Shown here one piece after another: positions 24,603-35,842 of a DNA stretch of 64,000 nt. Every line of letters starts with the position of its first letter. The stretch's first letter is position 1. The notes under the pieces are model-generated. The model did not search any database and was not told the origin of the DNA. It saw only the letters and a program-made list of their open reading frames with translations. The DNA is from Collybiopsis luxurians FD-317 M1 (Eukaryota > Basidiomycota > Agaricomycetes > Agaricales > Omphalotaceae), in the NCBI GenBank assembly GCA_000827265.1, contig KN834776.1, positions 466,001 through 530,000 of the forward strand, in the 5' to 3' direction. The translations under genes were made by a program, and so were the position numbers.

Positions 24603-26113
24603 ATGGCTCTTAACAGCATTGAAGAGCACGAGCACGCGTTGTTTCTACTCTATCGCAGCATTATCGCAGCATTAACCCAGACGTTTGTATACGGCAGGCC
24701 ATTTCATTTGCGAGCCACCTCAACAGTTTCTTACATTTTGGTTAATTGTTAGGGATATACGCTGTCTTAGTTCCTGTTTCGACCTATATTATGCTGTGAG
24801 CCTCTCTCGTATACTATGAAACATACTCTTGAGCTAGAGATTAGACGTCGAGGACTCGCGACAAGAGCTCGCAAAGTCTTATATGGAATGATCATCTTCA
24901 TGTTCATACAGTCGACAGCATCCTGGATAGCTTCGATCTCTGCGTTGATTCAGTTAATCCAAGTTTGGTTTCTAGCTGCTGACCCCGATGTTGGCACCGA
25001 GCCTCATTACACTGTTTTATTCAGCGCATTGATGTCGATTAATGTGTGTATGCAGCCATCACGTTGCCTCTTCTATTGATATAAGATTGAACAGTACATC
25101 CTCACCGACGGAGTGGTGGTCTGGCGTGCTTGGGTACTATGCTCGGCCGATGGAACAAAGGCCCTTACGGTATGTTTGTTGATACTCTGCCTTGGTATAG
25201 GTGCGTGAGGGCTAAATGTAATTTCTCATATAACTGACTACCAGAATCCAATTTTTACTCCGCCCAGTTTCCGTGATTACAACAGTCGCCATTCGCATTG
25301 CTCTTGTTGTAATAAACACACAAACTGGGATACTATTTGACAGGCTTAATCATGGAATCAATGCAACGCAGGTTGCAACACTAGTATTTTCCATCTTAAC
25401 CAACTCTATCGCAACATCCTTGATTTCAATCAAAGCATGGTAAATAAGTTTCCAGTGGTTTCATATCTGATTCACTGATTTCTCCTTCGCCTTTTAGGAG
25501 ATGCCGGGATGAAATACAGGAAAATATGGATGCTGCTACTGGAACAAATGCAAGGATAGGAAAAACATTTGCTCTACTCATTGAAACGGGGGTACTGTAT
25601 ACTCTTTCCTGTGTATGTCTTTTACAGCCTTGTTCGGAATAAGTTAAGATTAACTTGAACCATTGAATTTTCAGATCATGGTGCTTATATTCACGGTTAT
25701 CCCTCTGAAAGAAGGAACCTTGGGTGACGTGTATACGCCTGTGAACACGCAGCTAGCTGTACGTGACATCAAGGTTTTTCTCACTCATTAAACAGCTCAT
25801 ATTGGACTTAATACAGGGAATTTACCCTGTCGCCGTCCTTCTTCTGGTAACTCACAATCAATCGCTTAATAGAACGGTTAGGGCATTTGCTTCTGGAGTG
25901 GAACAGACAGGTATCCATGTCACCACAAAACAGCTCGCATCCACCATCCAATTTGAGCGTCGGTCTGTGATACTGATTTCCGTCGGGAGCGCCATGTCGG
26001 GAGGTAGTAATCACCTAGATGGTAATACACACCACTTTAACAAACCCTATATGAGCTTACCCTCAATTCCTTCTTCTAAAATTACATGGGGAGAGTTTAG
26101 AGAAAGTGTATAA
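24603..26113 (+). CDS. Multipass membrane protein, tandem family copy C
   Basis: Same exon plan as A and B. Starts MALNSIEEHEHALFLLYR; the first exon is three residues shorter than in D (SIIAALTQ against SSGHVIAVIPQ), an in-frame change. Core: KVLYGMIIFMFIQSTASWIA, YILTDGVVVWRAWVLC, VSVITTVAIRIALVVI, TFALLIETGVLYTLSC, VIPLKEGTLGDVYTPVNTQL and GIYPVAVLLLVTHNQSLNRT. The tail ends SKITWGEFRESV, matching copy D (SKITWDELRESV), so C and D are closest relatives. Intron 1 (24694-24752) begins GCAGGC, a weak GC donor. Frame open throughout after splicing. Confidence 0.79.
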
Positions 26114-28352
26114 TTTAATTTAGTCTCTTGTTTAATTTGCTGGCTCTATCAGTTGTACAAAAAACAGCAACCTTATTAAGACAAGCCGTTAATTGTCAAC
26201 TTCCAGCTGATAATCCTGATTCAAGTTTCAAATGCCCCTCCTAGTAGTATTACTTTCCCATTACTAGTAGGGTTCAGGGCTCGGCTTAGAATTCTGGTAA
26301 GCCGGCAGCCGGGGCTTGCTAGAGCCCGAAAAACACCAACAGAACCTATATATATCATTTGGAATTCTTGATGGAGTTGTTGGAGGTTCCAAAAGCGTGC
26401 ACTCGGCACTGCTCGCGAATGTTTCGTTTAACTTCCTTTAGAAGTTTCAGGGTTTGACATTTATTGATATGCGCAGCCGGATAGGTAAGATATCAGTCTA
26501 TATAAGCCAGATAGTATGTACATAGATACTCACCTGTTTATCCCTTCACTGATACTGCGAGGGCAATTGGACTCTTTCATTCGATAATTTTCCTTAGGCT
26601 CCAATTTCTTCTCCAACAGGAGTACCCATTACGCATTCTCTGACTCAATGTTATTTGCACTGTGCCCTCTTTTTCTATATGATTTATAAGTGTAGCGAAC
26701 CAGAGTGCTGACCCTGATGTAAATGATTGTGTAGACCTTAAGTACCATTCAAGCTTCTATGCTCACTGCAGGGTTTGCAAATTTGCAAGGACACTCATTG
26801 TAATGTAATAGAGTGACGGATGGATATAATTTTATCTTATAAAAATTTACCAGTGTTATGTGAATGCATATGGTTGACTTAGGTCGGGGCCTGAGCCATT
26901 TGGCCGGGGCTTTTTGAGCCAGCACGTCACATATTGCTATTCTGGTAGTACTCTGAAGAGATACATATTGCAGCTAAGTTTCATTATATGTACATCTTCA
27001 GTTTCTCAATTACACTGTATGAGGGGCATTCAAATTGCAAAAATGTGGTGGAAGTTATGAACACGCCGTCAAAACCATTCCCGCACATCAAGTCATTATG
27101 GCGCAACATCCCCCAAATTGGATCATTTTTGCGACATTGTAACTTAGGGCTGTCACACGGACAGCCAATGGACAGTAGATTATGATGCTCAAGAAACATT
27201 GGAGGAGGGATTCTGACACTTTTTCTCACAAGTATCCAAGCTAATTTTGAGCATGAGCATCGGTCCAGACTTCAATATTCGTGCAATTGAGAATTTTTGA
27301 GTAAGAGTTGTTGATGATAATACTCACAATCCACGCATCTCATGCTAACCCTTTTCGACATTAAGAAAAAGCTAGCCACCATACAGAAAGACCATGCAAA
27401 GAATCAGTACCCAATCCTACTCCTATACACACATTCGTCGGAAAATTTCCATTCGATATTAGACCGTGCCGTGCTATATACTTCCTTCCTACAATTTTTA
27501 TTGCGCATTATTCTTTGATAAAATAGTGAAAATCACCGTGTCGTGCAATACTTACTGAGTTGGGAACACTGAGCACCTGTCACCACGAGTTTGAATAATT
27601 CTCGGTATGTCCTATGTATGTCCGTAGCGTGAAGTAAATTCAAGTCGGGAAACGAATATATACATTTGGTAAGTAACAAAACTATATAAAAAACCGTACG
27701 TCATTAACAGGTAGACACGGTAGTAGCGCCGCCGCCGCTACGCTGATTCTATTCACCTTGAGCTGCGCACATCTGAGCCAGCCCTTTATTACTTACATGT
27801 AAGTAACCTGCTCAACACTCAACTACTTCTTTCTCGCAGACCCGTAGGTCGGATCTTTCGATTAATACATGAAACTGCCAGAGGCAAACAAAGTATGAAA
27901 CTTCCTTTTGGAAGCGGCTTAGGGTTCCCTAGTTTCAAGAGCTTTATTTTCCATCATCACCGAAGCAGAATGAACTGCTTCCGCTGTTCATCATTCATAT
28001 CGTTCAGACCAGGCGATCCAAATTTGTCAAGGTTTCTTCACCCTGTCAAAGCAACACCGCCCAATCATATCAAAACGTTGAAAGCCGGAGGTTCAGCCTG
28101 AGCGGTCCTGAATTTGATTGGTCACCTTGTGCTTTGATTTCTTGATGATCATCCAGCTGGGAAAGCAACACAGCGGCATATCATGTAAAGGTTTGACCGA
28201 GTGACATGAAACTGCCCATTCCCTGATGTTGTCCCTGCAAGGTTGTTGTGACGCAATATAAGTAACCACCAACTACCTGCTTCTATGTAGAGCTTTGCGC
28301 TCTTCTGGACACTCTTTTTCATTTTTCTTTCTATCCCCATCGCCTGGTTGCG
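26114..28352. other. Intergenic between array copies C and D
   Basis: Contains a decayed copy of NmrA exon 1 at 27030-27350 (separate entry). Also a short GC-rich hairpin at about 27725-27745 (GTAGCG with CGCTAC) and a 14-base perfect palindrome ACTTACATGTAAGT at 27791-27804, neither with known meaning. Otherwise AT-rich without genes. Confidence 0.5.
27030..27350 (+). pseudogene. Decayed fragment of NmrA-like gene (exon 1 and start of intron)
   Basis: Aligns by eye to 30251-30580 of the intact NmrA-like gene. Shared landmarks: GTCAAAACCATTCCCGCACA against CTCAAAACTATTCCTGCTCA; GATTATGATGCTCAAGAAAC against GATTATGATGCTCCAGAGAC; GAGCATGAGCATCGGTC against GAACATGAGCATCGGTC; and the intron bases TAATACTCACA. 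Frame is lost through indels and stops, and the Gly-rich nucleotide-binding loop is not preserved. Retention of intron sequence shows DNA-level duplication rather than retroposition. Lies about 0.9 kb behind copy C, just as the intact gene lies about 0.4 kb behind copy D. Confidence 0.8.
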
Positions 28353-29859
28353 ATGACTCTAAACAATGCTGAGGAACATGAGCATGCATTGACTCTACTC
28401 TATCGTAGTAGTGGCCATGTTATTGCTGTAATACCACAGACATTGGTATATGGTGCGTTGCACTATTCCAGGCCAGCTGAATCACAGCTAACAATTTATC
28501 CAATGAATAGGGATATATGCCGTCTTGGTTCCCGTTTCCTCCTCTATTATGTTGTAAGCTTCTCTCATTCTGACCACGCAACATATTCTTGAACTGAAGA
28601 TTAGACATCGAGGACTCGGCACGAGAGCGCGCAAAATCTTATTTGGAATGATACTTTTCATGTTCCTCCAGTCGACGGCATACTGGATAGCCTCAATCTC
28701 TACGTTAATTCAGTTGATCCAAGTTTGGTTCTTGTCCTTGGATCCTGATGCTGGCACCCCACCTAATTACATTTCCTTCTTCAACGCATTAATGTCGGTG
28801 AACGTGTGTATACAGCCATTTTTCGATCACTCTTCAGGATTGATGGGAATGGAATAGTACATCCTTACTGATGGAGTGGTGGTCTGGCGCGCCTGGGTAC
28901 TGTGTTCCGCTGATGGAAGAAAGGCTCTGAAAATATGCTTGTTCATACTCTGCCTTGGTTCAGGTGCGTAGATGCCGAACAGACGCTAGATCTGATTTGT
29001 CTTGAATAATAATTCTCTAACACTCCTAGTCTCCGTGATTGTCACAATTGCTATCCGCCTTGCACTCATGCTCATAGGCACAGAAACTGGGTTATTATTC
29101 GATCGACTTAATCAAGGAATTAACGTGGCACAGGTTGGAACCTTGGTGTTTTCTGTTTTGACCAATTCTATTGCCACTTCCTTAATTTTCGTTAAAGCAT
29201 GGTCAGCCATACTATAGTGCTTACATATGATGGTTTACTCACTCGTTCATCTTCTAGGCGAAGCCGAAGGGCAATACGGAAGAATTTCGATGCGACTGTC
29301 AACGTACATACCAGAGTGGGCAAAACATTTACCCTCCTCATTGAAACGGGCATAATATACACTTTTTCTTGTGTATGTATTTTGCAGCATGATTTGGTGA
29401 AGATTAAGTTGACCTCTAAGCAATTCGTAGGTCATCGTGCTTGTGTTTACGATCATACCTCTAAAAGTAGGAACGTTAGGTGACCTGTTCACGCCGGTGA
29501 ACACTCAATTAGCTGTACGTACTGGCCTCGGACGTTTGCTGTAGCAGACAGCTAATATCTCTTAGGGGATTTACCCTGTTGTCGTCCTTCTTCTAGTAAC
29601 CAACAATCAATCTCTGGACAAAACGGTTAAAGCCTTTGCTTCTGGGGTAGAACAGACCAGTTTCCGGATCACCACGAGGCAACTCAACTCCACAATACGC
29701 TTCGAGCGTCGGTCTGTGGTTTCCATTGGTAGCGACGTATCTGAAGATAGCAGTTACCCGGATGGTCGTACACACCATCTTAAGAAGCCCCATATTAGCT
29801 TTCTACCCCCGATTCCCTCTTCGAAAATTACATGGGATGAACTCAGGGAGAGCGTATAG
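28353..29859 (+). CDS. Multipass membrane protein, tandem family copy D
   Basis: Fourth array member, same exon plan. Starts MTLNNAEEHEHALTLLYR. Core: KILFGMILFMFLQSTAYWIA, DPDAGTPPNYISFFNALMSV, YILTDGVVVWRAWVLC, VSVIVTIAIRLALMLI, TFTLLIETGIIYTFSC, IIPLKVGTLGDLFTPVNTQL and GIYPVVVLLLVTNNQSLDKT, ending ITWDELRESV. Unlike A-C, intron 1 (28453-28510) has a normal GTGCGT donor. Open frame after splicing; looks intact. Followed by the NmrA-like gene. Confidence 0.8.
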
Positions 29860-30250
29860 TAACATTTGTAGCGAAATCAGACTTGAGGGCAGTGACCTTA
29901 CCAAAGTCAATGACAAGTTGTTATTCGCCAATTCTAGCTGATAGAATACCTTCCGGGGATAATTGCAGTCAACTATTAGGAATACTTACGGCCGTTCAAT
30001 CTGTTTGTTAGTCATACCCAAATGCTTGGCTTTGTTAGGAGCTGAGCTTTGTAAGATGGTACTGACTGGCGCTGACCAACTTTAGAACCATTATTGCGTA
30101 AACGAAGCCTTAAAGCTTAAAGTCTGACGGTACAATATATTTGAGGCGCCTTCATTCGCAGGCTCCTTTTATCTTCCCATCGTCCTTTCGCTTGCAATCT
30201 GAACTGATATTGCGGCTAAACTCAATTCTCATTCACCTCTTCAATTATTC
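29860..30250. other. Intergenic between copy D and the NmrA-like gene
   Basis: Pyrimidine-rich just before the next start; nothing else seen. Confidence 0.5.
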
Positions 30251-31246
30251 ATGGTCGGAGATCAAATCGCTATCTTTCCCGCTTCCGGAAAACTCGGCGG
30301 CAGCCTCGTCAAATATGCTCTCAAAACTATTCCTGCTCACCAAGTCATCCTTGTAGCACGACATTCGTCGAAACTGGATAACTATCGTGATGCTGGTGCT
30401 ATTATACGGACTGCAGATTATGATGCTCCAGAGACGTTGCAGCATGCGTTTTCTGAAGCGAGGACCCTTTTTCTCATCTCGTATGCCAATTTCGAACATG
30501 AGCATCGGTCAAAGGTTCGTGCTATTGAATAATCGAATAAGAGTCGCTGAAGGTAATACTCACAGGTTCACCAATACGCGATCGACTGCGCGCGCAGGAG
30601 CGGAGTCAAGCATATCTTTTATACTTCGTTAGCTTTCGGAGCTGGTGGCAACTCCTCCGTAGCCCACGTCATGCAAGCCCATCTCGATACCGAAAGGTAT
30701 CTTGCAAAGATATCCAGCGAGGACCCTTCCTTCTCCTATACATGCATCCGTGAAGGTCTCTACTCGGAATCTTTCCCAATCTACACAGCATCTTTCAATC
30801 TCACGAATCCGTCGAGTGAGGTTTGCATTCCACATGACGGACAAGCGCCTGGAATCGCTTGGGCGAAGATAGACGAGCTGGGTGAGGCCTCAGCTTCTAT
30901 TCTCTCCAGCTTTTACAGTAAGCCCAGTGAATTCGGGTATAAAAATCGTATTGTTGTTCTTTCTGGACCTCGGGAATGGTCTCTTGCAGAAACTGTCCAG
31001 GCGCTTGGTAGAGCTATAGGGAAAGAAGTCAAAATCCGCGAGGTATCTGTGGAGGAGTACATTGCTCAACCACAGGTGGAGCTACGTCTCACGATAAAAG
31101 GCACTAACATGGGGAAGGAATGGGCGACAGCATTTGAAGCTATACGCAATGGGGAGGCAGGTGTGGTAACACCTGACCTTAAAGAGATCCTTGGGCGTGA
31201 GCCGGAGGATTTTGAAACTACCATTCGAAAAATGGTTAGCATATGA
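30251..31246 (+). CDS. NmrA-like / atypical SDR NAD(P)-binding protein
   Basis: NmrA-family proteins bind NAD(P) through a Rossmann fold and act either as redox-sensing regulators or as oxidoreductases of isoflavone-reductase type. Two exons split by a 51 nt intron (30515-30565). The protein (about 314 residues) starts MVGDQIAIFPASGKLGGSLV, giving a Gly-rich nucleotide-binding loop at residues about 9-17, followed by a basic ARHSSK after strand 2, which suggests NADP preference. Further matches: LFLISYANFEHEHRSKVHQY, HIFYTSLAFGAGGNSS, YTCIREGLYSESFP and, near the C terminus, VVLSGPREWSLAETVQALGR, the usual family positions. No YxxxK catalytic pair of classical SDRs is obvious. Only 71 bases from the next gene on the same strand, so transcripts probably abut. 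Confidence 0.9.
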
Positions 31247-31317
31247 TTGGATCCTTTTGTACCTGTGAAGCCTCCATGACGCAATCGATTTTCTCAACGT
31301 CCCTCCCAGTTTCCATC

Positions 31318-31874
31318 ATGAGCGAATCAAACCACCCAGAGATACTCACAGGCGGTTGCTTGTGCGAATCGATTCGATATCAGATAAAGTTTTCCAACCA
31401 GGACGTCTATCCTCCCGATGTTGGTTGGCTTTTTTTGCGAGTCCGTCGGATCAGTACTAAAATTATCCGTAGCCCCACACCTGCCAATGCACCACTTGCA
31501 GAAAACAAAGCGGAGCACTAATCGTACACTTCATCACCGTTTCCCCATTACAACTTACTTGGATCACCCCACCTCCACTAGAGTTTCCCTCGTCTCCAGG
31601 CTACTTTCGCGCATTTTGCCCGAACTGTGGCTCGGCATTGGCCTACAGAGCTGTGGGATCTCCCAACGAGGTCGAGATCCTGTCTGGTAGTCTGGACCAA
31701 GGTGTTCTTGCGAGTCCGTCGGCTGTGAAATTAACCAAGCCAATTGGAGGACAATTTTGGTGCAAGCGGTTTATTGAGGGAGTGACGGACGGTATTTCTG
31801 AAGGGACGCGTTGGTTGGAAGGTTCCGCACAGGGGTTCAAGCTACCCTGGACCGGTGTGAAGACCGATGAATAG
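31318..31874 (+). CDS. GFA / CENP-V-like zinc-binding protein (glutathione-dependent formaldehyde-activating fold)
   Basis: Small zinc protein of the Gfa fold; family members bind glutathione adducts or are of unknown role. Two exons; the intron starts after YPPD (GTTGGT donor near 31416) and ends at CCGTAG before PHTCQC. Cysteine ligands appear in the expected order: GGCLCESIRY, TCQCTTCRKQSG and FCPNCGSALAYR, followed by the conserved GSLDQGVLASPSA and a tail with FWCKRFIEGVTDGI. About 168 residues, normal for the family. Start chosen at MSESNHPEIL, directly before the first Cys motif; an upstream in-frame ATG at 31243 would add a non-conserved extension overlapping the NmrA stop. Confidence 0.88.
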
Positions 31875-32037
31875 ATTATCTGATAAAGTGGATCGTACGA
31901 TAAGATAAGATCCCACGCTCTTTGACAGTTTGAATACATAAATTGGTCGCCGGTCAATCACAGTCAACTAGTGCTTTGACCACGACTCCCATCTCGTCTC
32001 CACTCCGACTAACGCTCCTTTCGACCCCTTGCCGTTC

Positions 32038-33876
32038 ATGAAGAGCACCAATAGACTAGCTCTCGTCCTTGCAATCAGTGCCTCTTTCTTTATTGCTGAG
32101 ATATCTGGTGAGTTGCGCCACACCCGTCGAGCTCCAGTGCTCAAGCTTGCTTGAATTTCAAGTGGGTTTCAAAACAAAGAGTATTGCCTTGATTGCAGAT
32201 GCAGTACGTGTGTTGCTTTATGTTTCCGATTGTCAGTCTTAAAAGTCCTGTTAATAGTTTCACTATTTGAATGTAAGGTGCCAATGCACGCGGTTCACGC
32301 TCTGCTAACCGAATGGAAACCTAGGACGTGGTGGCGTAGTCTGTGTTGATGTCCTTCATTCATGAACGTGTTAGTTGACTCGGTGATCAGCGCTATAGCA
32401 TTTACAGCGGCCTATGTGAGTGAAACAAAGTTATTGTATTTGACCGTGATACTGAATCCGAGCTTCACAGGTTCAAGATCGCGGGCACACGGTTTGTCGT
32501 GTTGATTACCACGTATTCGGGACCTCCCCTAATCCACTTGAATCCAGAAAAAGGGCTTCACCTACGCTTTTCATCGCGCTGAGCTTGTCGGTGCGTCGTT
32601 CCGGTGTTTCTATACCACTGGTTTCTTGATTGAATGACTTGACAGGCGCCTTCTTCAACGGGGTCTTTCTCCTCGCGCTGGCCCTTTCAATTTTTTTGCA
32701 ATCGTTAGAAAGATTCATCTCAATCGAACCAGTGCAAAACCCTCAAGACGTACTCATTGTCGGTTGTGTTGGTCTAGCACTAAACATTCTCAGTGTCTTA
32801 TTTGTACATGGCACGTTTGCCAATCATTCTAGGTGTCCCCCAACTGACCGGATCTTAAAAAATCTAGATCATGGCCACTCGCATGGACATAACGGCTCTC
32901 AAGTACCCGACGCGATTGAACTGTCAGATGAAATAAAGTTGGTGGTATGTCTTGGAGCTTGTAATGACATATCGCCTCTTAACGATTCTTCTCAGCACGC
33001 GAGTCATCATCACACACACTCCCAACCTTCTAATTCACATTCTCACAATCTCGGCTTACTGGCTGTCCTAATCCATCTTTGCGGTGACGCAGTAAACAGT
33101 CAGTTCTTTCACTTTGGCTTAACGTCGGAAAACCGATCCCTTCAATAGACATTGGCGTGATAATCGCTGCATTACTGATATGGAAGCTTGACTCCCCTCA
33201 TCGTTTCTATGCCGACCCTACAGCATCCATACTAATTAGCTTTATTATTTTCGGAACTGCCATCCCACTCAGTGAGTCAATACGTCGCCAGCTTGTATTC
33301 GACCTGAGCTCTCTATATTGTAGCCGCCCGGACAGGACGAATTCTCTTAGAAGCAGCCCCAATAAACCTGGATCTTCAAAAAGTTACTGACGACTTGAGC
33401 GGGGTATGTGGATACTTATTTTGTCTGGCTAGACGAGTTCATTGTTCATTTTTACCCAGAATCCAAATGTAATATCCATACACGATTTACACGTCTGGCA
33501 CTTGTCACAAAAGTAAGTGGGCGGTCCCAGCTAATACTTCGCAATTTCTAATAGCTATAGTGTGATCCTCGCCTCCGTTCACGTTTGTGTACCTCTCGGG
33601 ACCAGCCTTCAGGATTGGGAGAAGACTGAGCAGTCCTTACACCATTGTTTCTCCGAGTATGGGGTAGATCATGTCACGATTTCTCCAGAGTTGCATCGTA
33701 CGCTATCGCAGACGCGGACCTCGGATAGTCAGACGGAAACAATGATGGCGGTGGATGAGCCAGGAGATGAGTTGCAAGGGACGTGCAAGATGCCGTCCAA
33801 AGATGGGTTTGGGTGTATCTTTGGTGGTGACAATCCGATACTTCGGAGAAGAGATACGGGGCATAATCATGTCTAA
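32038..33876 (+). CDS. Cation diffusion facilitator, Zn/Co transporter (ZRC1/COT1-like)
   Basis: Proton-coupled metal antiporter expected in the vacuolar or another endomembrane, moving Zn2+ (and perhaps Co2+) out of the cytosol. Starts MKSTNRLALVLAISASFF. About 13 exons, several tiny: FHYLN (15 nt), DVVA (11 nt) and AIAFTAAY (25 nt). Membrane segment 2 reads IALIADAFHYLND, placing the His-Asp metal site across the micro-exon junctions; the second His-Asp site is HLCGD in segment 5. A His-rich loop between segments 4 and 5 (DHGHSHGH and HASHHHTHSQ) is typical. The C-terminal cytosolic domain has TGRILLEAAPINLDLQKV and SIHDLHVWHLS, both canonical. Ends GHNHV. Complete. Neighbouring zinc-protein GFA gene may be coincidence. 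Confidence 0.92.
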
Positions 33877-34099
33877 TAGACCCGTTATTTTCTTCGTGTC
33901 TTCAGTAGAAGGCTCAATAGGTTTGCTTTCTTGATGTGTATATATTGTATAATATCAGCTTGCGATTCATGTACTACCGTAACTTGATAATCAATTATAG
34001 ACTGCTTTGCCCACTCGCTTATTGTGAATGAATTTCATTGAAAGTACAGTACGCAACATGCGAACTTGAACACATAATTGGGGTATATACGGTGTTGAC

Positions 34100-35842
34100 T
34101 TAGGCACTGTAAGTCGAACCAATGGGTCCAACTTTGATATTCGAGAAGATGACTTGAGCATTCGGACTCTGGTTTTCAACGTCCTGCGGATTTCCAGATG
34201 TGACTGCGCACGTTCCACGAACAGCACCAGGTCCAGTCTTGGAAGGCGGGTAAGTGCTGTCGAGCCAGAGCATCTCCGCAGCATGGTCATCCCTAAGAAT
34301 CACTTCCAGTTAGTTCGAACAATCGACCTCGGAGACTGATACAGACCAGATACTAAGCACGAGAACCATTCCCTTCTGGAACGCCGATCCGACTCCTGCA
34401 AGACCGCCCTTTTGCGAGAACGTATTCGAATCCCCGAATGCGGTCTTTTGCTGGTTGCAAAAGTTGGTGTCGATCTCATTCGTAGCCGTCACTCCAGCGA
34501 TGTTGGTCATCGAGTTTTGGATGACTTTGCCGTTTTGAACGTAGAGACGACGGATGGCGCTGAGGGTTCCGGAGGTGGAGTTATTAGAGGTGACGAATTG
34601 GGTGACAACGGTGAATTTGGAGTTGGTGTTGACGGTTTGGCCTGGTCCGTAAAAGTTGGTGACACCTAATCTGTACGAGTTGAAATCGCAGCCGGCTTGG
34701 TCGCATACTCCGGCGGTACTGTTAGGAGCGGAACAGCTGGAACCCGTGCAGGAGGTGGAGCTTGTGACCGTGCAAGGGTGGGGAGTGTAGGCAGTTGAGA
34801 TGGAGTTGGCTTCCCAAATCTGTAAGAGAACTTAATATTTAGACGTAACAGTCTGGGAAAAAAAACTTGCATCCATCTCAGTGCAGCAAATTCCTATGTT
34901 TTTTTTTTTCGATGGTCAGCGTGACTGGTTGGAGATTGAGGAGCATTGTAACACATACCAGTGTTCCCTGTTCCCGCATTAGGGTCAGAGCTGGAAGGGG
35001 TCCATCCAGCAACGTTCGCCTATTCAAAACTCGACTTAGGAATACAGGAAGCAGTTTTTAAAAAAATGAACCTAACCTGTCCGTCGATAAACTTGATATC
35101 TCTCGGACACTGCGAGTCGCAATATCCAGTTCCGTATTTAGCACCTGCTTTGTTTGTAGGGAATCTCGCCTTGAATTTCCAATCAATCATTTTAGTCCCA
35201 AGAAATACATAGCAGGAAAAAAAAACTGGCTACAAATCCGCCAGGAACGTACCATTCCGCCGTCCGCGTCCATTTGGGAGAAATAGAGGGCGCCGTTAAG
35301 ACCACAAGGGAGTTGAGAGACGTCAACGTCGAATGTAAATTCTTGATTCAACATGTTAAAAGTTTGATAATTAGTTTGTGAACCTGGGGCCATGAGGTAG
35401 ACCCGCGAGCCGATGTTCTTCTGTTGTCCATTGGTTACGAATTTGAGGGTAAGGGCATTTCCGCTGGAGGTGATACCATAGGTGCCTGTGGAGGATAAGA
35501 TGCGTATTAGTAGGTTTAGGTAGTAACAAGATGGCAGTATAGGACTTTACCTTGATAATCGGCACCATCGAGCGCACAGTTGGCAGCGCAAGAGGCTCCG
35601 TCCTTGCAGACAGTCGCATTCCAGGTGTTACCGGTGTAGCAGTTGGTGTATGTTCCGACTGCATGGGTCCAGCGCCAATTGCTGTCGAGGACGACTGAAG
35701 AAGATTGGCTGGTACAGGAGTTGGCTGAAGTGCATTTTTGCCAGGTCAGCGGAGGGTGGGTTTCCGCTGTGTTTGTACCCGCCTGTTGGCCGTACACTAC
35801 CGCGAGGTAGGCGAAAGAAAGAAGAGCGGTGGATGGAAACAT
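34100..35842 (-). CDS. Glycoside hydrolase family 7 cellobiohydrolase, no CBM1
   Basis: Secreted enzyme that processively releases cellobiose from cellulose reducing ends. Seven exons. Signal peptide [18 protein letters not shown], then [19 protein letters not shown], the normal mature GH7 start. Canonical blocks follow: [80 protein letters not shown], then the catalytic EMD-IWEANS, in which both carboxylates and the Asp of the ExDxxE motif are present. The intron between EMD and IWE (34820-34870) begins with GC. The product ends [15 protein letters not shown] with no linker or cellulose-binding module, so it is a stand-alone catalytic domain of about 450 residues. A TATA box (TATATAA, minus strand, about 35900-35907) lies about 60 bases before the start. 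Confidence 0.95.
34820..34870 (-). other. GC-AG intron within the GH7 catalytic motif
   Basis: Minus-strand donor reads GCAAGT directly after the codon for the catalytic-motif Asp, and the acceptor CTTACAG precedes IWEANS. No GT alternative restores the frame. GC-AG introns with GCAAGT donors are a known minor class. Confidence 0.8.

Noticed and set aside
27725..27804. Short palindromes as possible regulatory sites
   Set aside because: Small palindromes are expected by chance in this length of DNA and no gene start is nearby.
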